This document shows, piece by piece, positions 6,390 to 13,141 of a DNA stretch of 16,404 nucleotides (position 1 is its first letter; every line of letters begins with the position of its first letter). The stretch comes from an uncultured Clostridia bacterium. Lineage in GTDB: Bacteria > Bacillota > Clostridia > Christensenellales > Aristaeellaceae. The notes under the pieces are model-generated. The model was not told where the DNA came from and did not search any database. It worked only from the letters and a program-made list of their open reading frames with translations. A program made the position numbers and the translations under genes. The stretch lies in assembly GCA_947600345.1 (NCBI GenBank), contig CANQGC010000037.1, forward strand, positions 1 to 16,404, given 5' to 3'.

Positions 6390-6704
6390 TGGTGGCGGTT
6401 GGGGCGGGGTGTTGGAGAGTTAGTGGCGGCTACTTTTCAATCGGGGAAGCTTGCGCTTCCCCGATTGAAAATATGCACCGCCGGCGGCCCGCGGATTGGA
6501 GGCGATGGGGCGAATGTTCGCTTTGTTGGGGCTTTGGTTTGATCCCGCGGGCCGCTTGGGGGCGGAGGCTTTGAGCCTCAAGCGCAACTACTTCCTCTGC
6601 CTTGCCTTGGGGTGACGCCGGGCTCCGCCCGGACCCGCTCAAGGGACGCTGTCCCTTGAGAATCTCTGCCAAGGAACCTGAGGTTCCTTGGATTCTCCCT
6701 TCTG
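6390..6704 (+). repeat. Multi-hairpin intergenic element, copy B
   Basis: This is a non-coding element between the convergent CbiC-like and mscL genes. Hairpins in order: a 17-bp perfect stem with loop TTGC (6434-6450/6455-6471); an 11-bp stem GCGGCCCGCGG/CCGCGGGCCGC enclosing a 50-base loop (6484-6494/6545-6555), with GCGAA-TG-TTCGC inside; GAGGCT/AGCCTC (6565-6570/6574-6579); CCGGGC/GCCCGG (6618-6623/6627-6632); CTCAAGGGAC/GTCCCTTGAG (6638-6647/6651-6660); and CCAAGGAACC/GGTTCCTTGG (6669-6678/6682-6691). Bases 6666-6704 are identical to the reverse complement of 13142-13180. Homology with copy C continues through the 50-base loop, and more weakly to about 6390. The right end is 31 bases from the mscL stop. 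Confidence 0.85.
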
Positions 6705-6735
6705 TTGCTGCGCGCTTATTGGTGAGCTTGGCGGG

Positions 6736-7173
6736 TCAGGCCGCCTTCTCCTCCGTCAGCACGGAGGTGCAGTGCGGGCAGCGGGTCGCGCCCTCGGGAA
6801 TCTCGCTCTTGCAGTAGGGGCAGATGTGCGGTTCGGGGGCCGCTTCCTCCTCCTTGGCGGGCGCGATGGAGCGCAGCTTGTTGATGAACTTCACGAAGAT
6901 GAATACGCAGATGGCGATCATCAGGAAGTTGATCACCGCCTGGATGAAGTTGCCGACGGCCAGCCGCGGCGCGTCCGCGCCATCGCCCATCATCACGGCC
7001 AGCGCGGTGAAGTCCACGCTGCCGGTGATCACGGCGATCAGGGGCGTGAAGATGTCCTCGACGATGCTGTTGACGATGCCGGTGAAGGCGGAGCCGATGA
7101 CGACACCGACGGCCATGTCGATCACGTTTCCGCGAAACGCGAACTCCTTGAACTCCTGGAAAATCTTCTTCAT
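6736..7173 (-). CDS. mscL: Large-conductance mechanosensitive channel with C-terminal zinc ribbon
   Basis: MscL opens under extreme membrane tension to release solutes during osmotic downshock. This 145-residue protein has the N-terminal amphipathic helix FKEFAFRGNVIDMAVGVVIG, transmembrane helix 1 (about 15-45) and transmembrane helix 2 (about 72-98). After the second helix, the usual cytoplasmic helical bundle is replaced or extended by a zinc ribbon with Cys118-x2-Cys121 and Cys132-x2-Cys135 (CPYC...CPHC). Many MscL proteins lack this, though I recall similar tails in some Firmicutes. The start follows GGGAGG by eight bases. The promoter region carries a nested palindrome and a candidate Spo0A box. 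Confidence 0.95.
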   Translation of the reverse strand: MKKIFQEFKEFAFRGNVIDMAVGVVIGSAFTGIVNSIVEDIFTPLIAVITGSVDFTALAVMMGDGADAPRLAVGNFIQAVINFLMIAICVFIFVKFINKLRSIAPAKEEEAAPEPHICPYCKSEIPEGATRCPHCTSVLTEEKAA

Positions 7174-7182
7174 AAATAAAAC

Positions 7183-7246
7183 CTCCCACTCCTTAGTCGC
7201 TGGTATTATACCACACAGGGAGTGGGAGTTCCATAGATTTGTCGAA
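7183..7246 (-). promoter_or_regulatory. mscL promoter with nested palindromes and candidate 0A box
   Basis: On the minus strand an extended -10 (TGGTATAAT, -10 hexamer at 7210-7205) has a poor -35 (TGGAAC, 7233-7228). A consensus Spo0A box, TTTGTCGAA on the plus strand (7238-7246), lies directly upstream of the -35. The -10 sits inside the palindrome TGGTAT-T-ATACCA (7201-7213). This is in turn bracketed by inverted 10-mers CTCCCACTCC (7183-7192) and GGAGTGGGAG (7219-7228). The downstream arm includes the mscL ribosome binding site. These could be protein-binding sites, but none has been tested. Confidence 0.5.
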
Positions 7247-7266
7247 TCTTAAACTTCACTTAAACT

Positions 7267-7749
7267 TTAGTAGTAGCACTTCCGGCAGGCGGTGAAGCCG
7301 CACTCCTCGGCCACGGAGCAAGGCATCTCGCGAGCGTCGACGATGCCCGAACATTCGGGGTCGCTGTGATACTTGGTACCGCCGTGCATGGGAATCCAGA
7401 CCGTCGGATCCTCGTACTCGCTGTAGTAGGGCATGTCCAGCAGGGCGTAGAGCGTATTCGCGTCCAGCCTGCCGTTGACGGTCAGGCCGTACTCCCGCTG
7501 GAAGGCGCGCACCGCCGCGCGGGTCGCGTCGCCGAAGTAGGGCACGGATTGCGTACTGTAGCCCCGGTAGTAGCTGCTGTAATAGTCGTACTCGTAGTCC
7601 TCCTGCACGCCAAGGATGTCCTGGAACCAGCCCACGGGGTCGCCGTAATCCTCGTAGGAGATGTAGTAGCGCTTTGCGGCGGCGTTCGCCGGCAGGGCGC
7701 AGACCAGCAGCATGGCGAGTGCCAGCGCGAGGGTCCTTCTCAGCTTCAT
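7267..7749 (-). CDS. Secreted peptidoglycan-binding-like protein with C-terminal Cys cluster
   Basis: This 160-residue protein has a Sec signal peptide (about 1-24, ending ANA-A). A PG_binding_1-like domain follows (about 36-104), with FGDATRAAVRAFQREYGLTVNGRLDANTL as its recognisable second half (first 20 residues FGDATRAAVRAFQREYGLTV at 72-91). Between the two halves lies a Tyr-rich insert at 51-71. The C-terminal 45 residues hold YHSDPECSG and GFTACRKCYY, with His128, Cys133, Cys144, Cys150, Cys155 and Cys158. This looks like the small Cys/His tail seen on some secreted Firmicute proteins and may bind metal. The ATG overlaps the uridine kinase stop (ATGA), with AAAGGAG seven bases before it. 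A longer upstream frame overlaps uridine kinase and was dismissed. Confidence 0.8.
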   Translation of the reverse strand: MKLRRTLALALAMLLVCALPANAAAKRYYISYEDYGDPVGWFQDILGVQEDYEYDYYSSYYRGYSTQSVPYFGDATRAAVRAFQREYGLTVNGRLDANTLYALLDMPYYSEYEDPTVWIPMHGGTKYHSDPECSGIVDAREMPCSVAEECGFTACRKCYY

Positions 7750-8378
7750 TGTGCTTCTCCTTTCGCTTCCTCCTGAATCAGGCCGGAGTTGATGTAGTGG
7801 GCCAGTATGTCCACGATGCGGGCGTTCTTGCCGCCCTGCGCCACGATGACGTCGGCGTAGTCCACGTAGTTGCGGATGTACTTCTCGTACATGGGCTTGA
7901 CCGTCTCCAGATATTGGCGGTAGATGCCGTCCACGCTGCGGCCCCGGTCGCGGATGTCCCGCTTCACCCGGCGCATCAGGCAGACGTCCGGGTCGACCTG
8001 CACGTAGATCTTGAAGTCCATCAGCGCGCGCACGGCGGCGTCGTAGAACACGTGGATGCCCTCGATGAGCACCACGTCGGCGGGGTCGATGTGCTCCGGG
8101 GGATCGCACCGGCGATGCAGCGCGTAGTCGTAAACCTTGGCGTCGATGGAGCGGCCCTCCTTCAGGGCGAGCAGATCGTCGCGCAAGGCGTCGTGCTCGA
8201 AGGCGCCGGGCTCGTCGTAGTTGATGCGCTCGCGCTCCTCAAAGCTCATGTCGGGGTGATCCCTGTAGTAGGAATCCTGCTTGAGGTAGACGCAGGGCCG
8301 GTCCAGCCGGCGCTCCAGTTCCCGGGCGAGCGTGGACTTTCCGCTGCCGCTGGCGCCGCAGATGCCGATAATCAGCAT
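7746..8378 (-). CDS. udk: Uridine kinase
   Basis: This 210-residue cytoplasmic enzyme phosphorylates uridine and cytidine to UMP and CMP in pyrimidine salvage. It opens with the P-loop GASGSGKST (residues 8-16). The nucleoside-binding stretch QDSYYRDHPDMSF and the NYDEPGAFEHD segment follow, then VLIEGIHVF and the RxxRDIRDRGR lid motif (here VKRDIRDRGRS). All are typical of uridine kinases. GGAGG lies seven bases before the ATG. Its stop codon overlaps the start of the secreted peptidoglycan-binding-like protein, which probably reflects economical packing rather than a shared pathway. Confidence 0.94.
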   Translation of the reverse strand: MLIIGICGASGSGKSTLARELERRLDRPCVYLKQDSYYRDHPDMSFEERERINYDEPGAFEHDALRDDLLALKEGRSIDAKVYDYALHRRCDPPEHIDPADVVLIEGIHVFYDAAVRALMDFKIYVQVDPDVCLMRRVKRDIRDRGRSVDGIYRQYLETVKPMYEKYIRNYVDYADVIVAQGGKNARIVDILAHYINSGLIQEEAKGEAQ

Positions 8379-8409
8379 GCCACCGCCTCCTATGTTGCTG
8401 TCTACCCCT

Positions 8410-8438
8410 ATGATAACATAAACGAAAGAAAATTACAA
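8410..8438 (-). promoter_or_regulatory. Sigma-A promoter of udk
   Basis: On the minus strand TTGTAA (8438-8433), a 17-base spacer and TATCAT (8415-8410) precede the udk start by about 32 bases in an AT-rich gap. Confidence 0.55.
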
Positions 8439-8461
8439 TACAAATGTGCCCGCCGGGGGAA

Positions 8462-9202
8462 TCAATGGGAGGGAATGTCGAGATCGTGCAGCACGTAGTG
8501 GATGAATTCCTTGTTGGAGGGGCAGGTGAGCATCTTTCCCTCCAGGCCGCCGGATTGATAGGCGACGGAGATGGCGTTTCGAATGCAGCGCTCCACCCGG
8601 GCGGGCGTGGTGTCCATGCTGCGGGAGATTTCCAGATAGAGCCCCTTGGACAGGTTGCGGGTCAGCGCCACGTCGGAGATGGCCAGCCGCACGCCCTCGG
8701 TCAGATAGTTGCAGCCCGCGAGCTTCGATGGCACGCCCAGCGCCACGAGGCGGTTGCGGATGCGGGCGATCTGGCGGTCGCCGTCGGCGTCGAACTCCAG
8801 GGCGCTGCGCCGGAACTGGCGCACGGTCCGCTGCAAGCGGGCGCAGTCCACGATGGCGGGGCGGAGCGATTGCAGGTCCACCGGCTTGAACAGCATCAGG
8901 CTGGCGCCGTAGGTGCGTATCGCCTCCAGCGCCACTTCCGAGTAGAAGCGCGTGCAGCAGATCATCGACGGCGGAGAGCTCAGTTCCATCGCCTGCCGGA
9001 GCAGGGAAAGCCCATCCAATTCCGACAGCAGAAGATCGAACAGCACGACATCGGGGAGCTCCGCGCGGATGCGCCGCAGGCCGTCGCGACCGTTGCGCTC
9101 GCGCGTCAGGAGCTCCAAATCGGGGAATTTTGCGAGGAAATGTCCGGCGAGATCGGAGAAGTGATCGTCAGGATCAATGATGAGAACTTTGAGCTTATCC
9201 AT
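8462..9202 (-). CDS. Spo0A-family response regulator
   Basis: This 246-residue protein has a receiver domain (about 4-120) and a Spo0A-type DNA-binding domain (about 143-240). In the latter, LGVPSKLAGCNYLTEGVRLA and TTPARVERCIRNAISVAYQSG align with the effector and recognition helices of Spo0A. The phosphoacceptor Asp56, Thr84 and Lys106 (FKPVD) are present. The acidic pair reads D10-P11-D12 rather than the usual adjacent acids, and the C-terminal region is shorter than in Spo0A, lacking the LFGYT-type loop before SNKEFIHYVL. It could be the master sporulation regulator or a paralogue. AGAGG eight bases upstream supports the ATG at 9202 over an upstream in-frame ATG at 9277. spoIIP lies immediately upstream, where spoIVB is usual for spo0A. 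Confidence 0.85.
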   Translation of the reverse strand: MDKLKVLIIDPDDHFSDLAGHFLAKFPDLELLTRERNGRDGLRRIRAELPDVVLFDLLLSELDGLSLLRQAMELSSPPSMICCTRFYSEVALEAIRTYGASLMLFKPVDLQSLRPAIVDCARLQRTVRQFRRSALEFDADGDRQIARIRNRLVALGVPSKLAGCNYLTEGVRLAISDVALTRNLSKGLYLEISRSMDTTPARVERCIRNAISVAYQSGGLEGKMLTCPSNKEFIHYVLHDLDIPSH

Positions 9203-9300
9203 AGTGAGTACCTCTGCCAAAAGAAGATCCCAAGTCGTAAACAATCCTTTCAATGTTGCGATTTTAATTACTTCCATTAGAATTATTGTACCTTATAAGT

Positions 9301-9339
9301 ATTTTATAACAGCGGAAACGCACTGTCAATAGCTGTCAA
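9301..9339 (-). promoter_or_regulatory. Promoter of the Spo0A-like gene with tandem TTGACAG repeats
   Basis: On the minus strand a perfect TTGACA (9329-9324), a 17-base spacer and TAAAAT (9306-9301) form a strong sigma-A promoter. A second TTGACAG lies exactly 10 bases upstream (9339-9334 hexamer), one helical turn away. On the plus strand the upstream copy reads TGTCAAA, one base from the 0A core TGTCGAA, so autoregulation is possible. Confidence 0.65.
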
Positions 9340-9388
9340 ATTATTGTTAAAATTCATGTGCGCTTTGCCCGCATGGGTTGAAATCTCG

Positions 9389-10279
9389 TTAGCCGCGCAG
9401 GACGTCGTCGATGCCCTGCGCCAGTACCGGCACGGAGGCGAGCGCCTCGCGCAGCGTGTTGAGATTGTGGCCGACCTCCACCAGTATGCAGCGCGCGTCG
9501 GTCTGCTGGTTGTAGCGCCCCTTCTTGACGGTCACGTTTCGGCATATGCCGTCCATGCGCGCGTTGAGCGCCCCGGTGAGGCGCTGGGCGAAGGCCAGGT
9601 TTTCCTCGTAGGGCGGGCGCTCGCTCCCCTCGTAGCCGTCGCCGCGGCCCACCAGCAGCATCAGCTGGGCGTAGCGCTCGCCGTCCGGACCGGTGAAGTG
9701 CTCCGTCAGACCCTCCACGTAGGCGTCCCGGTGCAGGTCGATGCGCAGGTCGTATCCCGGCGCGTAGCGGGAGAGCGTCTCCAGAGAGCGCTCGTAGGCG
9801 GTGGAGAGCGCCGCCTGCTCGTGGTCGGTGGTGTCGTGGGTCACCCGGTAGCCCAGCTTCGTCAGCGCCTCGGCCAGCGCCGCGCCGACGCGCACCACGC
9901 TGTGCTGCTCGTCCGCGGTGCGCCAGGTCTCGATGGCCTCGTAGGGATCCTCGCTGTCCTGGGCGTAGGCCTCGTGGGTGTGGGTGTGGTAGATCAGCAC
10001 GGTCTTGGCGTCCGGCATCGGCTCGGCGGCCGGTTCGTCCGCGATCACCTCGATCTGCAGCTGCTGCCCGGACGCGTTTGAGGCAAAGGCGACTGCCGCC
10101 CTTGCCTCCCCATCGCTTGGATTCAGTTGAACGATCTCCGCGTCCGGCGCCGCCTCCCGGGCGCTGGGAAGCCCGGGAATTCCGCCCTGGAGCAGTATGA
10201 AGGCGATCACGGCCAGCAGCACGATCACCGCGAAGCCGAGCAGCAGATGGGAACCCTTGACGACCTTGAAGCGAACCAT
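9389..10279 (-). CDS. spoIIP: Stage II sporulation protein P (peptidoglycan amidase)
   Basis: SpoIIP is a membrane-anchored amidase/endopeptidase that acts with SpoIID and SpoIIM to remodel septal peptidoglycan and drive engulfment of the forespore. The 296-residue protein has one N-terminal transmembrane segment (about 11-31) and a low-complexity linker. The catalytic domain shows LIYHTHTHEAY (His98, His100), DLHRDA (His183) and the C-terminal VEVGHNLNTLREA motif. The start is fixed by GAGGAGGG six bases before the ATG at 10279; a longer frame adds nine residues without support. A good sigma-E-type promoter lies upstream, as expected for mother-cell expression. The Spo0A-like gene follows with a 186-base gap. 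Confidence 0.92.
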   Translation of the reverse strand: MVRFKVVKGSHLLLGFAVIVLLAVIAFILLQGGIPGLPSAREAAPDAEIVQLNPSDGEARAAVAFASNASGQQLQIEVIADEPAAEPMPDAKTVLIYHTHTHEAYAQDSEDPYEAIETWRTADEQHSVVRVGAALAEALTKLGYRVTHDTTDHEQAALSTAYERSLETLSRYAPGYDLRIDLHRDAYVEGLTEHFTGPDGERYAQLMLLVGRGDGYEGSERPPYEENLAFAQRLTGALNARMDGICRNVTVKKGRYNQQTDARCILVEVGHNLNTLREALASVPVLAQGIDDVLRG

Positions 10280-10304
10280 GCGCAACCCTCCTCGTACACG
10301 ATTC

Positions 10305-10333
10305 AATCTATGCGGGTGCGGATGGGCATATGC
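10305..10333 (-). promoter_or_regulatory. Sigma-E-type promoter of spoIIP
   Basis: On the minus strand GCATATG (10333-10327), a 14-base spacer and CATAGATT (10312-10305) closely match the Bacillus sigma-E consensus (GHATATT, 14 bases, CATACAHT). They match 6 of 7 and 7 of 8 positions. The -10 is 25 bases upstream of the ATG. Confidence 0.7.
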
Positions 10334-10420
10334 TTATGGGCAGCGGAATCATTTCCATTTCAAAAAGCGCGGAGAAACTGCCGAAATAAGTAAAAATTCT
10401 GCAATTTACCGCCAGGATGC

Positions 10421-10449
10421 TTGCAAATTATTCGGATGCCGTGTATAAT
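10421..10449 (+). promoter_or_regulatory. Sigma-A promoter of the RpiR-family regulator
   Basis: TTGCAA (10421-10426), a 17-base spacer and a perfect TATAAT (10444-10449) lie 38 bases before the regulator start. It is back to back with the spoIIP promoter. Confidence 0.75.
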
Positions 10450-10487
10450 GTACCAAGTAAAGCTTTCAAATTTGGGAGGAGCGGATC

Positions 10488-11354
10488 ATGGACAACGCGC
10501 AGGAGCTGATCCATCGCCTGAACCACAGCGGCAAGAAGCTTTCCAAGAGCCATCGCAGGATCGCCGAGTGCATCGTGACGCACTACGACAAGGTCGTGTT
10601 CATGACGGCGTCGAAGCTGGGCGAGTACGTGGGCGTATCGGAGTCCACCGTCGTGCGCTTCGCGTCGGCGCTGGGCTACAGCGGCTACCCGCAGCTGCAA
10701 AAGGCGCTGCAGGAGTTGCTTCGCCACCGGCTCACCGCCTCCCAGCGCTTCGAGATGGCCAGCGACATGGACCACGCCCAGGTGCTCAACAAGGTGCTCA
10801 AGGCGGACATTCAGAACATCCGCTCCACGCTGGACGAGATCGATGTCTCCGCCTTCGAGGCCGCCATCGACCGGATGATCCAGGCGCGCAACATCTACGT
10901 GATGGGCCTGCGGGCCTCGGCGCCGGTGGCCGAGTTCTTCGTCCACTACCTGAAGTTCATCTTCCCGAACGTGCAGGTGGTCACCTCGGGCGTGAGCGAC
11001 GTGTTCGAGCAGCTCTCCCGCATCGGCGAGGGGGACCTGCTGATCGGCATCGCCTTCCCGCGCTACACGAAGCGCTCCATCGAAGCCATGGAGTTCGCCC
11101 GCAGCCAGGGCGCGGCGCTGGTCGCCATCACCGACGGCCCGCTCTCGCCGCTGCACTCCACGGCGGACATCTGCCTGATGGCCAAGAGCGACATGAGCTC
11201 CTTCGTGGATTCCTTCGTGGCGCCGCTGTCGCTGATCAACGCGCTGCTGATCGCGCTGGGCCAGCGCCGCAGGAGCGAGGTCAGCGAGTACTTTAAGAAG
11301 ATGGACAGCATCTGGACGGAGTACGACGTCTACCTCAATCGTCCGGGGGACTGA
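10488..11354 (+). CDS. MurR/RpiR-family transcriptional regulator
   Basis: This 288-residue regulator has an N-terminal helix-turn-helix domain (about 1-77), with the family-typical SKSHRRIAECIV and VSESTVVRFASALGYSGYP. A SIS sugar-phosphate-binding domain follows (about 125-245), including IYVMGLRASAPVAEFFV and LLIGIAFPRYTKRSIEAMEFA. Such proteins usually sense phosphosugars and control sugar or amino-sugar use. No sugar gene is adjacent, so its ligand cannot be inferred. GGGAGGAG precedes the ATG. The flavoprotein gene follows 24 bases later, suggesting one transcript. Confidence 0.93.
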   Translation: MDNAQELIHRLNHSGKKLSKSHRRIAECIVTHYDKVVFMTASKLGEYVGVSESTVVRFASALGYSGYPQLQKALQELLRHRLTASQRFEMASDMDHAQVLNKVLKADIQNIRSTLDEIDVSAFEAAIDRMIQARNIYVMGLRASAPVAEFFVHYLKFIFPNVQVVTSGVSDVFEQLSRIGEGDLLIGIAFPRYTKRSIEAMEFARSQGAALVAITDGPLSPLHSTADICLMAKSDMSSFVDSFVAPLSLINALLIALGQRRRSEVSEYFKKMDSIWTEYDVYLNRPGD

Positions 11355-11378
11355 TGCTCGAACAATCGGAGGAATTGG

Positions 11379-12626
11379 ATGCGCAATATACTTGTAATCG
11401 GAGGGGGCGCGGCCGGGATGCTGGCCGCGCTCTTTGCGGCCCGGGGCGGCGCGCGGGTGACGCTGTTGGAGCGCAACGAGAAGCTGGGCAAGAAGGTCTA
11501 CATCACCGGCAAGGGCCGCTGCAATCTGACGAACGTGGCCGAGGGCGAGGACTTCCTGCGCTGCGTCGAGCGCAACCGCCGCTTCCTCTACGCCGCGCTG
11601 GCGAACCTGGACAGCCGGGGCATGATGGAGCTGATGGAGGGCCTGGGCGTGCCGCTCAAGGTGGAGCGCGGCGGCCGGGTGTTCCCGGTCTCCGACCGCG
11701 CCAGCGACGTGACCGGCGGCCTGCGCCGGGAGCTCGAGCGGCTGGGCGTGCGGATTCGCTATGAGGCGCGGGTCGAGGCGCTGATTCTGGAGGAGGGCCG
11801 CTGCGCGGGCGCGCGGCTGAGCGGCGGGGAGAAGCTTCCCGCCGACGCCGTAATTCTCTGCACCGGCGGGCTGAGCTACCCCTCCACCGGCTCCACCGGC
11901 GACGGCTACCGCCTGGCAGAGCAGGCCGGACACAGCGTGCAGAAGCCGCTGCCGTCGCTGGTGCCCATCGAGACGAAGGAGAGCTGGCCCGGCACGCTCT
12001 CCGGGCTCTCGCTCAAGAACGTCGCCCTGCGCGCTTGGCGGGAGGGCGGCAAGAAGCGGAAGCCCTTCTTCGACGAGCAGGGCGAGATGCTGTTCACCCA
12101 CTTCGGCGTGAGCGGTCCGCTGGTGCTGACGCTCTCCTGCAAGCTGCCGGAGGAACTGAGCGGCGTGCGCATGGCGATCGACCTCAAGCCCGCGCTGGAC
12201 GCGCAGACGCTGGACAATCGCCTGCTGCGCGACTTCAGGGAGATGTCGAGAAAGAAGCTCGGCTCGGTGATGGACGGCCTGACGCCCCATAGCCTGGGCC
12301 AGCAGATCCTGCTGCTGGCGAAGATCTCTCCGGAGACACCGGTGAACTCGGTGACAGCGGAGCAGCGGGCGGAGATACTGCGGCTGTTGAAGGAATTGCC
12401 GCTGACGCCGAAGGCCACGCGGGGCTTCGACGAGGCCATCGTGACCCGGGGCGGCGTGAACGTGCGCGAGGTCGATCCATCGACGATGGAATCCAAGCGG
12501 GCGAAGGGGCTGTACCTCGCCGGCGAGCTGCTGGACGTAGACGCCCAGACCGGCGGCTACAATCTGCAGATCGCGTTCTCGACGGGCGCGCTGGCGGGGA
12601 AGTCCGCGGCGGAGGTGGAGGAATGA
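11379..12626 (+). CDS. HI0933/BaiN-type FAD-dependent oxidoreductase
   Basis: This 415-residue flavoprotein has an N-terminal FAD-binding loop, VIGGGAAGM (residues 6-14). The family signature KKVYITGKGRCNLTN (38-52) follows, then TGGLSYPSTGSTGDGY and the C-terminal FAD-contact segment LAGELLDVDAQTGGYNLQIA. These mark the HI0933/YhiN family (also labelled BaiN-like or aminoacetone-oxidase-like). Its physiological substrate is uncertain; the bile-acid role reported for BaiN cannot be assumed. GGAGG lies six bases before the ATG. It follows the RpiR-family regulator by 24 bases, and its stop overlaps nrdG by four bases (ATGA), so it is probably co-translated with nrdG. Confidence 0.93.
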   Translation: MRNILVIGGGAAGMLAALFAARGGARVTLLERNEKLGKKVYITGKGRCNLTNVAEGEDFLRCVERNRRFLYAALANLDSRGMMELMEGLGVPLKVERGGRVFPVSDRASDVTGGLRRELERLGVRIRYEARVEALILEEGRCAGARLSGGEKLPADAVILCTGGLSYPSTGSTGDGYRLAEQAGHSVQKPLPSLVPIETKESWPGTLSGLSLKNVALRAWREGGKKRKPFFDEQGEMLFTHFGVSGPLVLTLSCKLPEELSGVRMAIDLKPALDAQTLDNRLLRDFREMSRKKLGSVMDGLTPHSLGQQILLLAKISPETPVNSVTAEQRAEILRLLKELPLTPKATRGFDEAIVTRGGVNVREVDPSTMESKRAKGLYLAGELLDVDAQTGGYNLQIAFSTGALAGKSAAEVEE

Positions 12627-13120
12627 GGTTTCGAATCGCGGGAGTCGTGAACGACTCCATCGTGGACGGCCCGGGCATCCGGCTGACCGTGTTCACCCAG
12701 GGCTGCCCGCACCGCTGCCCCGGCTGCCACAATCCCCAGACCCACGACTTCGCCGGCGGCAGCGAGGGCGACACGGCGGAGATCATCGCGAAGATGAAGA
12801 AGAATCCGCTGCTGGACGGCCTGACGCTCTCCGGCGGCGAGCCCTTCGCCCAGCCGGAGGCGTGCGCGGAGCTGGCAAGGGCGGCGCACGGGCTGGGGCT
12901 GAATGTTTGGAGCTATAGCGGCTATACCTTCGAGGAACTGCGGAAGCAGGGGACGGAGGCGCAGAAGGCGCTGCTCCGGGAGCTGGACGTGCTGGTAGAC
13001 GGTAGGTTCGTGCTGGAGAAGCGGAGCCTGGACTGCCGCTTTCGCGGCTCCACGAACCAGCGGCTAATCGACGTGCCGAAGTCGCTGAAGGCAGGCCAGG
13101 CCGTAGAGCTTCCCGACTGA
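12623..13120 (+). CDS. nrdG: Anaerobic ribonucleoside-triphosphate reductase activating protein
   Basis: NrdG is a radical-SAM enzyme that installs the glycyl radical on class III reductase NrdD, allowing anaerobic dNTP synthesis. The 165-residue length is typical. The [4Fe-4S] motif is Cys28-x3-Cys32-x2-Cys35 (CPHRCPGC). VDGPGIRLTVFTQGC precedes it, and the SAM-binding LTLSGGEPF follows at about 68-75. A generic small activase is the alternative, but the sequence around the cluster is NrdG-like. The start overlaps the flavoprotein stop. The nrdD gene is not in this window, although the two are often adjacent. No simple T-run terminator follows; instead element C begins 22 bases after the stop. 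Confidence 0.9.
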   Translation: MRFRIAGVVNDSIVDGPGIRLTVFTQGCPHRCPGCHNPQTHDFAGGSEGDTAEIIAKMKKNPLLDGLTLSGGEPFAQPEACAELARAAHGLGLNVWSYSGYTFEELRKQGTEAQKALLRELDVLVDGRFVLEKRSLDCRFRGSTNQRLIDVPKSLKAGQAVELPD

Positions 13121-13141
13121 GCCCAAGGCCCACCGTAACCC

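Noticed and set aside
6472..6672. Short reading frames in elements B and C that give similar peptides (GPR-x-GGDGA-x-VR and WG-x-AGLRPD)
   Set aside because: The similarity follows from DNA homology of the elements. Within the 39-base identical block the two copies are read in different frames, copy B hits stops, and no ribosome binding sites are present.
10428..12290. A 620-residue open frame on the minus strand
   Set aside because: It lies antisense to the RpiR-family and flavoprotein genes, has a low-complexity His/Ala/Arg/Gln-rich composition typical of GC-rich shadow frames, and spans an intergenic promoter.
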